From Ruminococcaceae bacterium UBA6857 (GTDB lineage: Bacteria; Bacillota; Clostridia; Oscillospirales; Acutalibacteraceae): DNA of 7,912 bases. Position 1 is the first letter of the stretch, and each line of letters opens with the position of its first letter. The stretch is taken from assembly GCA_002451715.1 (NCBI GenBank), contig DKDD01000217.1:4543-12454 (forward strand), read 5' to 3'. The notes under the pieces were generated by a model. That model had not been told where the DNA came from. It saw nothing but the letters and a program-made list of their open reading frames with translations, and did not search any database. Positions 1 through 6,309 of the stretch are shown here, one piece after another. Position numbers and translations under genes: made by a program.

Positions 1-1
1 G

Positions 2-30
2 AAAAAAGACCGCCGATTTTTGGCAGTCTT
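2..30 (-). terminator. Rho-independent terminator of the metallophosphoesterase gene
   Basis: On the minus strand a 9-bp stem (arms 22-30 and 6-14, one G-U pair) with a 7-nt loop is followed by a run of U, read from the A run at 2-7. It begins 13 nt past the TAA stop at 44-46. The plus strand also has T residues after the stem (29-32), so weak bidirectional action is possible. Confidence 0.85.
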
Positions 31-43
31 TTATAATATGGAA

Positions 44-1429
44 TTATTTGTTGTCGATTCTGAACGTCGCGTAAGCAAGGAACTGTCCGCCGACAAAGTC
101 ACACGCGGTAACGATTATGTATGACGGATAAGCCGTGATATAAAGTCCTTCGCTCATTGTTCCGGAATTCGAGGAAAGTTTCGGGCTGAGAATGCTTGTT
201 GTTCTCGGTGCGGCGCAGGAGGAAACGTGAACCATCGTTGCGGTTGTTCCGTCGTAATCGGTGATGTTGAGTCTCGGGTTATAGCTTTGCATTGCATAAG
301 TAAAATGCGAATGTCCGTTGAAGAACGTTACGTTTTTGTATTCTTCAAGAAGACCTCTGAAACGGACTTCGTCCTTGTTTCCGGTGTAATACGGAAGCGA
401 ATATGACTTTCCGTAATCGTTGACAATGTTGCCTTCGCCCATTGCGGGTTCGCCGTCCGGTGCATTGAAGAATGTGTGGAAGAAGAGATAAACTCTCTTG
501 TCGCTGTATTTTTTGAACTGTGTTTCAAGCCAATCAAGCTGTTTGTTTGTAACAAGCTGAACGCCGGGAGCATAAACGCCGGTAATCTGCGAGAAGAAAA
601 TGAAGATATCGCCGTGGGTTTCTTCTCCGGCATAAACAAAGTCATAGCCGTTGTCTGCAACATCAAGAACGCCGGCCTTTTTGTTTTCGCCGTAAACGCC
701 CTTGTTGAGATACTTCTGCCACTGTTTGAGATTGTTCGGGTTGCCGTTGTCGTGGTTACCGCGGCAGGTGAAAACCGGGAAGTCGTATTCCGAAGAATAC
801 TTGCTGACCTTTTTGAACGAAGTTGTTTCGCCGGCGAACGAAAGGTCGCCGCACATTCCGATCATTGAAACGCCCATGCTATCAAGGAACTTGAGCGCAC
901 GCGGGAACGATGTGTCCGACTTATCTTTAAAGCCGTCAAAATATCTTCCGAAGTGAACGTCGCTGAGTGCGCCGAAAGAATAGGTTTTTTCGCCGTAATC
1001 GTTGAGCTTTTCGGACGGAACGGTGTCTTTGTCAAGAAGTTCGTCGCCGTAATAAAGAAGTGTTGTTGCGGCGCCGTCGGGAATTGCAAGGAATTCGCCA
1101 AGGCTTTGTGTGCCTTCGCCGTTTTCAACGCTGATGTCCGCAAACTGCGAATAATAAACATCCGCGCCGCTTTCGTTTTTAACGCTGAGCTTTTCGCCGT
1201 TTTCGTCGCCCCAGAAGATGCTGTAATCACCGTCATAGTTTGAAGTTACGGTGACCGTTCCCGCGGCGGAACCGGCCTCGGTGTTTGAATAAGCGATTGA
1301 AGCGTCCGCCTTAATTCCGTCATCGGGTTTCGGCGGTGTTGCGATGATTCCGGCAGACATCAAAAGAGCGATGATTGCCGCGATGAACTTTTTGTAGAAT
1401 TTTGCAAATTTAATACTCATTTCTTTCAT
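44..1429 (-). CDS. Secreted calcineurin-like metallophosphoesterase
   Basis: Predicted exported phosphoesterase of the calcineurin-like (binuclear metal) superfamily. All five metal-site motifs are visible: SDVHFG (D157, H159), CGDLS (D195), RGNHDN (N225, H226), FFHTF (H318) and NGHSHF (H373, H375). The N-terminus is a signal peptide or signal anchor: lysines up to residue 15, then a hydrophobic stretch at about 16-30. Residues about 42-135 form a beta-rich, Ig/fibronectin-like region ahead of the catalytic domain (about 150-460). The substrate cannot be read from sequence; the family includes phosphomonoesterases, phosphodiesterases and nucleotidases. The start is ambiguous. AGGAG (1433-1437) lies 3 nt from the ATG at 1429 and 12 nt from an in-frame ATG at 1420, which would give 458 residues beginning MSIKF. 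The gene has its own promoter and terminator, so it appears monocistronic. Confidence 0.93.
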   Translation of the reverse strand: MKEMSIKFAKFYKKFIAAIIALLMSAGIIATPPKPDDGIKADASIAYSNTEAGSAAGTVTVTSNYDGDYSIFWGDENGEKLSVKNESGADVYYSQFADISVENGEGTQSLGEFLAIPDGAATTLLYYGDELLDKDTVPSEKLNDYGEKTYSFGALSDVHFGRYFDGFKDKSDTSFPRALKFLDSMGVSMIGMCGDLSFAGETTSFKKVSKYSSEYDFPVFTCRGNHDNGNPNNLKQWQKYLNKGVYGENKKAGVLDVADNGYDFVYAGEETHGDIFIFFSQITGVYAPGVQLVTNKQLDWLETQFKKYSDKRVYLFFHTFFNAPDGEPAMGEGNIVNDYGKSYSLPYYTGNKDEVRFRGLLEEYKNVTFFNGHSHFTYAMQSYNPRLNITDYDGTTATMVHVSSCAAPRTTSILSPKLSSNSGTMSEGLYITAYPSYIIVTACDFVGGQFLAYATFRIDNK

Positions 1430-1480
1430 TTTCTCCTTTCGATATTGATTGCATTGAAATGATGCGCTTTCTACTTTTTC

Positions 1481-1509
1481 ATTTTATCCTTTGTTTTGAA
1501 TATTGTCAA
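1481..1509 (-). promoter_or_regulatory. Sigma-A-type promoter of the metallophosphoesterase gene
   Basis: Read on the minus strand, a perfect -35 TTGACA (1504-1509) is followed after 17 nt by TAAAAT (1481-1486, 5/6 match). Transcription would start near 1474, giving a 5' leader of about 45 nt. Confidence 0.8.
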
Positions 1510-1794
1510 CACATTACAAATATTTTTAACCGTCGGCTGAATTTTTTAATCTCCGCACGAAAAGTTTTAAAACCGAACACAACAAACTTCCAATATACTT
1601 TTTTCCGTATAGAAGAATGCTTTTGAAGTTACGGAAGTTAAAAATTTTAACTTTTATCGTCTTTATATGTAAAATTTAATATAGCTTTCTTTTCTTTGCT
1701 TTTATAAGTTCGTGACTTTCAATCCGCAAAAAATCAAGGAATTTTTCGTTTTTCGGCTCAAAGTTTTTTTAAAAGCCTTATTTCGAGAAATAAA
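1510..1794. other. AT-rich divergent intergenic region, no gene seen
   Basis: This lies between two divergent promoters and has no credible reading frame on either strand. Visible structure is modest: a direct repeat GAAGTTA (1625-1631 and 1634-1640, 9-bp period), and a 9-bp inverted repeat AAGTTAAAA/TTTTAACTT (1635-1643 and 1645-1653) that shares the second copy. A 7-bp inverted repeat TTCCGTA/TACGGAA (1603-1609 and 1630-1636) spans the same area. These could be regulator half-sites or chance in AT-rich DNA. Confidence 0.5.
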
Positions 1795-1823
1795 TTGACA
1801 AAAGAGTTTCGGACGTGTATTAT
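1795..1823 (+). promoter_or_regulatory. Near-consensus promoter of the 67-aa gene
   Basis: Perfect -35 TTGACA (1795-1800), 17-nt spacer, -10 TATTAT (1818-1823, 5/6). The start point would fall near 1830, about 27 nt before the ATG. The -10 box and predicted start point lie inside a palindrome, so the promoter is probably repressible. Confidence 0.85.
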
Positions 1824-1834
1824 GTTAACATAAT
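1819..1834. promoter_or_regulatory. Candidate operator: 16-bp perfect palindrome over the -10 box
   Basis: ATTATGTTAACATAAT is a perfect 16-bp palindrome centred between 1826 and 1827. It covers five of six -10 bases and the predicted start point, the classic place for a repressor that blocks polymerase. A second, offset inverted pair TGTTAA/TTAACA (1823-1828 and 1834-1839, 5-nt spacer) overlaps it. No regulator gene is adjacent, so the binding protein is unknown. Confidence 0.5.
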
Positions 1835-1856
1835 TAACATTGAAGGACGTGATGAT

Positions 1857-2060
1857 ATGATATCGTTCAAAGAAACAGAAATACTTCATCCTCTTTATGC
1901 CGCAAGGCTTGAAAACAAAGTCGTCATCAATGTTTACGGTGACCGCGCGGAAGGAAGCGACGGAAAAACATACTATCATATCGGCCGCGAAGACTCCGAC
2001 GGCATTTTGAGAACCGTCGGCTGGAGTTGCGAAATTCAAAAAGCCATCATCATTGATTAA
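1857..2060 (+). CDS. Hypothetical protein, 67 aa
   Basis: Unrecognised small protein. The start at 1857 is chosen because AAGGA (1843-1847) sits 9 nt upstream; the frame also extends to a GTG at 1815, but that codon precedes the -10 box and cannot be in the transcript. The product begins MISFKETEIL and looks soluble and compact: no signal peptide or membrane helix, alternating hydrophobic stretches (KVVINVYGD at 21-29, ILRTVGWSCEI at 50-60) suggesting beta strands, one Cys (58) and one Trp (56). It is the only plus-strand gene here, flanked by its own promoter, candidate operator and terminator. That makes it a tightly controlled monocistron rather than a spurious frame. Function unknown. Confidence 0.8.
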   Translation: MISFKETEILHPLYAARLENKVVINVYGDRAEGSDGKTYYHIGREDSDGILRTVGWSCEIQKAIIID

Positions 2061-2081
2061 AAAGTGCAAAGCAAAAACAGC

Positions 2082-2112
2082 AAAAGGGGACGCCGACATT
2101 GGCGTCCCTTTT
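2082..2112. terminator. Bidirectional terminator between convergent genes
   Basis: An 8-bp GC-rich stem (gggacgcc 2087-2094, ggcgtccc 2101-2108, 6-nt loop) is extended by AAAA/TTTT arms with one bulged G at 2086. It lies 21 nt after the 67-aa gene's stop and 15 nt after the peptidase stop on the other strand. Flanking A and T runs allow it to serve both. Confidence 0.85.
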
Positions 2113-2127
2113 GAATTAAAAGTTTTG

Positions 2128-3369
2128 TTAATTAAGTCCGTTTTCGTCAAAATCAAAAACGGTCTGAAGCGCAATTTCAATCGTCTTTTCAATTGTTTCC
2201 GGGCAAAGATTGTCCGCGGTATCAAGACGGGTGTGGTAATATCTTGCCGGAGCGGGATCCATTGCAACAAAGCTTGCGGCTTTGATTCTTGCCTGCGAAG
2301 CGGCCGCGGCGTCGGTTGAACCAAGCGGAATTGCGCCGAACGGAACGTCTTTTCCGCATTTCTTTGCCGCCGCCTTAACAAGGTTGCACGCTTCGATATC
2401 GTTTTTAACAAGACCGTTGAGGTCCTTTGTGTAAATCATCATGTATTCTTCGTCGCGAATTGTGTCAAAGCCGACAAAGATTGTTTCAACGCCGTCGTTT
2501 TTGAGTTCCGGGTGTGCTTCAAAGAAAGCCTTTGAACCGCGAAGACCACATTCTTCACCGCCGGCAAGAAGGGCAACAACTTCTGTGTTTTCAAAACGGA
2601 TGTCATTATCCGAAAGAAACTTCATTACGCTGTTTGCGATGTAACAGCCGGAAAGGTCGTCGCTTGCGCCGTCAACGTGGCGTTTCGGATTTGTAAATTT
2701 ATAAAGTGCGGCAAAACCGGGAACAAACGCAAGCTGACCGAGAGCAAGACCTTTTTTGAGCTTTACATTCTTTGTCTTGAGCGAAACTGCGGTTGAAGCA
2801 ATGTCATAAAGAAGACCCGCAACTGCATAACCGGCAACGGTAACAACACCTTTTGAGCCGAGCTTATAAGTATAGGTCCATTCCGGTGCGGAATCGGTGT
2901 GGCCGGAAATGATAATGCGGCGCTTTGTTTCGCCGGAAGCTTTTCTGACAGCAACTACGTTGCCGGACTGCTTCTTTTCGAAAAGCGGATCAAGCGGTTT
3001 TTTGTAAAGTCCGAATTCACCTACCACACCTGCAAGTGCAGTACCGATAAGCGGTACTGAAGCGGAAGTGAACTTCTTTTTTCCGAATGCGCCGGCAATG
3101 TTTGCGCAGGTTGAAGCAAGAAGACAACTTCCCGCAATCGGAACAAAGGACATGAACGCTCTCGGATGAGCGTAAAACGTTTCGCGTGTTACGGAATCGG
3201 CATAGTTTTTAAGGCTTTCCGCCATAAATTCCTGCGCTTTTTTCTCCTCTTCGCTTCCGCATTCGCGCGGACCGATTTCACTGCAGATGTGTGTAATGTT
3301 TTTGACGGCAAAGTCGGCGTATGTACCAAGCTTTTCGCCCGCCTTTTCCAATACTGATTTTAACTCCAT
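2128..3369 (-). CDS. M28-family zinc metallopeptidase with internal hydrophobic segments
   Basis: Predicted binuclear-zinc exopeptidase of the M28 (aminopeptidase Y-like) family, 413 aa. Motifs in order: SGHTDS (H157, D159), GASDDLSG (bridging D237), AGGEECG (catalytic E272 and ligand E273), GFDT (D302), and YYHTRLDTADN (H379), so the full metal set is present. Four hydrophobic segments occur at about 72-95, 103-122, 175-197 and 210-225. The HTD to ASDD distance is about 78 residues, far more than the dozen or so of compact secreted M28 enzymes. There is no N-terminal signal peptide, which suggests a membrane-associated enzyme; topology is inference. The start is ATG at 3369, since AGGA (3380-3383) lies 10 nt upstream; an in-frame TTG at 3375 would sit only 4 nt from it. 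The gene has its own promoter and shares a terminator with the small plus-strand gene. Confidence 0.9.
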   Translation of the reverse strand: MELKSVLEKAGEKLGTYADFAVKNITHICSEIGPRECGSEEEKKAQEFMAESLKNYADSVTRETFYAHPRAFMSFVPIAGSCLLASTCANIAGAFGKKKFTSASVPLIGTALAGVVGEFGLYKKPLDPLFEKKQSGNVVAVRKASGETKRRIIISGHTDSAPEWTYTYKLGSKGVVTVAGYAVAGLLYDIASTAVSLKTKNVKLKKGLALGQLAFVPGFAALYKFTNPKRHVDGASDDLSGCYIANSVMKFLSDNDIRFENTEVVALLAGGEECGLRGSKAFFEAHPELKNDGVETIFVGFDTIRDEEYMMIYTKDLNGLVKNDIEACNLVKAAAKKCGKDVPFGAIPLGSTDAAAASQARIKAASFVAMDPAPARYYHTRLDTADNLCPETIEKTIEIALQTVFDFDENGLN

Positions 3370-3405
3370 TTTCAATGTTTCCTTTCCAAGAAAGATTTCC
3401 GTAAA

Positions 3406-3434
3406 ATTTTACCACTTAAGAAGCAATAATGCAA
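3406..3434 (-). promoter_or_regulatory. Promoter of the M28 peptidase gene
   Basis: On the minus strand TTGCAT (3429-3434) and TAAAAT (3406-3411) are separated by 17 nt, with an extended -10 TG dinucleotide (TGGTAAAAT). The -10 lies in a perfect 12-bp palindrome, GTAAAATTTTAC (3401-3412). The leader would be about 30 nt. Confidence 0.7.
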
Positions 3435-3534
3435 GAGAATTTTTAGACAACATCCGTTCGGATCCAAAAGAAAGGTCTGAAACAAAATCCGTTGCTTCGG
3501 ACAAAAGCCAAAAGCAAAACCGTATTCAAAAAAA

Positions 3535-3735
3535 TTACTGAACGGCAGTTGACACGTCTTCGCCTTTTTCTTTCTTTTCGGCTTTTATAAGTTTGCCTAA
3601 AGTATAGATTATATCGCCGACGAGATATGCCATTGACGCAGCATAAAGTACTCTGCGATACGGCTTTTCGCGCGAAAGATAATTAACAAGAAGAATCAGG
3701 GGCAACAGTGCAATTTTAATAATGCTGCTTTTCAT
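3535..3735 (-). CDS. Small two-helix membrane protein, 66 aa
   Basis: Not recognised. The protein has a hydrophobic helix at about 4-20 (IIKIALLPLILLVNYL), a short basic loop (SREKPYRR), a second helix at about 29-50, and a charged tail (KAEKKEKGED). This fits a helical hairpin in the membrane. By the positive-inside rule the basic loop would be cytoplasmic, although the lysine-rich tail argues the other way. The start at 3735 is preferred because AGGAG (3745-3749) is 9 nt upstream; the ATG at 3741 is only 3 nt from it. It has its own promoter. No convincing terminator follows (only a 4-bp stem at 3488-3501), so readthrough into the peptidase gene 165 nt downstream is possible. Confidence 0.75.
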   Translation of the reverse strand: MKSSIIKIALLPLILLVNYLSREKPYRRVLYAASMAYLVGDIIYTLGKLIKAEKKEKGEDVSTAVQ

Positions 3736-3758
3736 AAACATTCACTCCTTTTTTTCTA

Positions 3759-3786
3759 ATCATACCATATTTTTATGCTTTTGCAA
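3759..3786 (-). promoter_or_regulatory. Promoter of the small membrane protein gene
   Basis: On the minus strand TTGCAA (3781-3786), a 16-nt spacer and TATGAT (3759-3764) with an extended -10 TG (TGGTATGAT). The start point near 3752 gives a leader of about 17 nt that contains the ribosome binding site. Confidence 0.65.
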
Positions 3787-3813
3787 GGGTTTCAAAAAGA
3801 ATTTTTGCCGCTT

Positions 3814-3972
3814 TTAAAAATACAAGCTGTTCAAAAGGCGAAGTCCCGTGTCGGTTGCAAAAATTCGTTCGCGCGCATTTTCAATCTCTGCTTTGTCAAA
3901 TCTGATTTTAAAAGTGAAATTTCTCGGTGCAACATCAAACTCTTCAAAATCAATTAATAGATCATTATAAAT
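3814..3972 (-). pseudogene. Start-less 52-codon open frame, possible gene remnant or small RNA
   Basis: Downstream of a very strong promoter (4006-4034) lies an open frame between TAA at about 3973-3975 and TAA at 3814-3816. The translation looks protein-like, with DFEEFDVAPRNFTFKIRFD near the start and ENARERIFATDTGLRLLNSL towards the end, and mixed codon use like the neighbours. It has no ATG, GTG or TTG early in frame and no clear ribosome binding site. A second frame is also open over much of it. In a third frame a GTG before the TAA reads VTGAFDINL, so a frameshifted remnant of a longer gene is one explanation. A non-coding RNA, or a long leader for the small membrane protein, are others. 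No homologue recognised. Confidence 0.3.
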
Positions 3973-4005
3973 TTATGTCAAAAGCACCTGTCACTTTTTA
4001 CTCTT

Positions 4006-4034
4006 ATTATATCATCCGACAAAGTGTTTGGCAA
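4006..4034 (-). promoter_or_regulatory. Strong orphan promoter
   Basis: On the minus strand TTGCCA (4029-4034, 5/6), a 17-nt spacer and a perfect TATAAT (4006-4011) with extended -10 TG (TGATATAAT). It lies just downstream of the CotH terminator. The first clear gene it could serve starts 270 nt away at 3735 and has its own promoter. Confidence 0.75.
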
Positions 4035-4047
4035 GAATCAAGAACAT

Positions 4048-4083
4048 AAAAAGTCCACCGTAATCAATCAAAATTACGGTGGA
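4048..4083 (-). terminator. Rho-independent terminator of the VTC-DUF4956-CotH operon
   Basis: A perfect 11-bp stem (arms 4054-4064 and 4073-4083, TCCACCGTAAT and its complement) with an 8-nt loop. On the minus strand it is followed by UUUUU from 4048-4052. It starts 23 nt after the CotH stop. Confidence 0.9.
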
Positions 4084-4106
4084 TTGAAAAAGCCAAAATC
4101 GCATAA

Positions 4107-6296
4107 TTAACCCTTTCCGGGTCTTCTTTTATAAATTGCCGCAAAAAGCAGGAACAAAAGCATTATGCCGAAGCAAATTCCGTATACGATAAGATTCTTT
4201 CCGTTTTGCGAAGAGGAATCGCTCTGTTGTGTACCGGGCGGATTCATTTGTCCGTTACCGCCGGGGAAATTTCCGTCAGGCTTAAAATTGCCGGTCGCAT
4301 TTGCACTGCTTTCTTCCGTTGAAGATTCCGAGGTCGAGCTGTCTTCGGAAGCAGCTGTTGTTTCGTCTTTGGATTCGGCAGCTTCGGTTGTGCTTTCCGA
4401 CGTGCTCTCCGAGGTGCTCTCAGAAGAATTCGACGGCATTGACGGCATTTCTCCGTTCATATCGGGCGGTGCTCCGTTCGGCATTTCTCCGTTTGGCATT
4501 TGCGGCGGCGATCCGTTTTGTCCGTTTGCCATATCGGGCAGTGTTCCGTTTTGATTTTGAGACGGTGTGTCCGATGTCTTTTCCGATTTTTCGGAAGTAT
4601 CGGTATCGGATGAATCGGAAGTAGTTTTTGTGTCGGCGGCATTGACATTTTTAACATCGAAGCCGCCTTTGTTTCCGCCGTTCATGCTTCCCATAACGCT
4701 TAGATTAAGGTTTGACGCGTCTACCAAAGAATCGGAAGTTTTTTGAAGTTCGGCCGTTGACGGAATTGTTCCGGAAATCTGCTTTTCAATTGATTCGCCG
4801 CGAAGTTTCACAACTTCATAAAGCGTTTCTGCCGCTTCTTTATATTCATCATAGCTGTAAAAAGCAGTCGGGTCTGTTTCAACAAGTTCGTCAATCTGAC
4901 CTCTTACACGGGCATAAAACTTTTCAAATTCGCCGCCGCTTATATATTCCGAAACCTTTTTAAGGTTATCGTAATACATGGCGTTGTATTCTTCGTTTTC
5001 GGTCAGCGTGTCAAAAAAGTTTGTTGCGGAAAAAGCGTTGTCAATCGCTTCGTTAACAACCGAGGTTGCATTGTTTCCGCCGCCCATTCCGCCGAAAGCA
5101 AGGTTATAATCCCAAGGAATGAGGTTCAGCTTTCCGTTCGACTCATAAAGATAATAGTTGTGTGCCATTGTTCCGGAAAGGCTGTCGTCGTTGACCGAAA
5201 AAACATGAACCGCCATATACTTCACAAGATTGTCGATATCCATATATTTTTCAAGGTCTGTACCCTCTGAAATATTTTTGAGTGCAGTCACAACACGTTT
5301 GTGGTTCGCCTTTTTGGAATCGGTAACTTCTCCGTCCCAAATTGTTGAATAGCTGTCAAGCTCATCGTCAATATAGTTAAGATCAGCTCCGCCAAAGCTC
5401 ATTGAAAAGCCGCCCTTTTGAATGTCGTTCGGCATATCCGGCATATCACCGCCGCCAAAACCGTTCTGAGAAAAACTTTCGTTTGAAGAATTTGAAACGT
5501 CTGTCATGCTTTCGGATTGAGATGACGTTTTTTCGTCCGCAACGGACGGCGCGGAATTTTCTTTGTTATCGGAATTGTTTTCGGTTTGGTTCACGTTTTC
5601 GGGCGGAGTCATGTTTTCGGGCATTTTACCGCCTTGCTTATTGTCCTTTCCGCCGCCGATGTCCATGCTTTCGGGTTTATAAAGCTCACCGCTTTTAACG
5701 CCGTAATTGCGAAGAAGAAAGCTGTCTTCAACCGCCTCAAGCGCAATGTAGACGCCCCAATATTCGCCGTTGACGTTAATTTTTGCGTAGTTATAAAGCG
5801 ACGCGTCCGCACCGACATATTTGAACAAATCATATATAAGTGCTTCTTTCATGTTTGTTGCGTCGGCATAATTGTTGTTAAGAATCAATTTATCGAGTCC
5901 GAAACAAGTCTGCCCGTCAACATAGCGATCAAATTCAAGCTTAAAACTATAGCGGTCGGTAGTCGGGTCCGATGCGATTGAAGAAAGGCTTGTGTTCCCT
6001 TTCGGGCGTATTCCGACGCGATAAAACATTGTTCCGTTGATTTCAACGTCGCATTCTTTGTATTCTTCCGCCGAAGCGTTGGAAAGCATATCTTTCCAAT
6101 CTTCGCTGTCCATGATTATATTGACATTCATTGGCGTTTCGGTGTCAAAAAGTTCGGTTTCATATTCCATGCTTATCCCGTCGGAGCCTGCATAGGTTTT
6201 TATCGTTTCTCCGAATGCGGCTGCGCACAAGCACAAACAAACCGCAAAAACCATAAGAACAGCAACCGCCTTTGTAATATGTTTATGCGCTATCAT
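4107..6296 (-). CDS. CotH-family atypical kinase, exported and membrane-anchored
   Basis: CotH-domain protein, 729 aa, related to the Bacillus spore-coat kinase CotH (Fam20C-like fold). A signal peptide spans about 1-29. The kinase region (about 45-515) shows IRPKGN (97-101), RYSFKLEFD (115-123), LILNNNYAD (137-145), NGEYWGVYIALE (176-187), GELYK (203-207), DLEKYMDIDNLVKYM (347-361), NYYLYE (380-385) and IPWDYNLAFG (393-402). Residues about 208-320 are a low-complexity D/S/N/Q/G/M-rich insertion. A Pro/Met/Asn/Gly-rich then Ser/Thr/Glu-rich linker (about 540-700) leads to one membrane helix (701-721) and a basic cytoplasmic tail (KRRPGK), so the kinase should face outside. The start is 6296 because AGGAGG (6305-6310) lies 8 nt upstream; the frame continues to 6386, but that would add 30 residues before the signal peptide inside the upstream gene. 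Last gene of the operon, 13 nt after DUF4956. Substrate unknown. Confidence 0.93.
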   Translation of the reverse strand: MIAHKHITKAVAVLMVFAVCLCLCAAAFGETIKTYAGSDGISMEYETELFDTETPMNVNIIMDSEDWKDMLSNASAEEYKECDVEINGTMFYRVGIRPKGNTSLSSIASDPTTDRYSFKLEFDRYVDGQTCFGLDKLILNNNYADATNMKEALIYDLFKYVGADASLYNYAKINVNGEYWGVYIALEAVEDSFLLRNYGVKSGELYKPESMDIGGGKDNKQGGKMPENMTPPENVNQTENNSDNKENSAPSVADEKTSSQSESMTDVSNSSNESFSQNGFGGGDMPDMPNDIQKGGFSMSFGGADLNYIDDELDSYSTIWDGEVTDSKKANHKRVVTALKNISEGTDLEKYMDIDNLVKYMAVHVFSVNDDSLSGTMAHNYYLYESNGKLNLIPWDYNLAFGGMGGGNNATSVVNEAIDNAFSATNFFDTLTENEEYNAMYYDNLKKVSEYISGGEFEKFYARVRGQIDELVETDPTAFYSYDEYKEAAETLYEVVKLRGESIEKQISGTIPSTAELQKTSDSLVDASNLNLSVMGSMNGGNKGGFDVKNVNAADTKTTSDSSDTDTSEKSEKTSDTPSQNQNGTLPDMANGQNGSPPQMPNGEMPNGAPPDMNGEMPSMPSNSSESTSESTSESTTEAAESKDETTAASEDSSTSESSTEESSANATGNFKPDGNFPGGNGQMNPPGTQQSDSSSQNGKNLIVYGICFGIMLLFLLFAAIYKRRPGKG
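4389..4424 (-). repeat. Three 12-bp repeats encoding SEST in the CotH tail
   Basis: Three tandem tetrapeptides Ser-Glu-Ser-Thr (residues 625-636), followed by TTE. The codons differ between copies (TCT GAG AGC ACC, TCG GAG AGC ACG, TCG GAA AGC ACA). This suggests the amino acids rather than the DNA repeat are maintained. Confidence 0.8.
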
Positions 6297-6309
6297 GCTC
6301 AGAACCTCC

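Noticed and set aside
476..868. Plus-strand 130-codon open frame inside the metallophosphoesterase gene
   Set aside because: Antisense shadow of a clearly coding frame with all catalytic motifs; no promoter or ribosome binding site.
1758..2411. Minus-strand 217-codon open frame
   Set aside because: It runs antisense to the promoter and 67-aa gene, crosses the bidirectional terminator and overlaps the end of the M28 gene in another frame. It has no ribosome binding site and its composition is not protein-like.
3488..3501. Possible terminator after the small membrane protein gene
   Set aside because: The stem is only 4 bp with a 6-nt loop, and the following T tract is interrupted; too weak to annotate.
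3775..3957. Plus-strand 60-codon open frame
   Set aside because: No ribosome binding site or promoter; it is opposite the more protein-like start-less minus-strand frame and overlaps the membrane-protein promoter.
5586..5981. Plus-strand 131-codon open frame opposite the CotH gene
   Set aside because: Antisense shadow of the CotH kinase region; its content mirrors the codons of the real gene.
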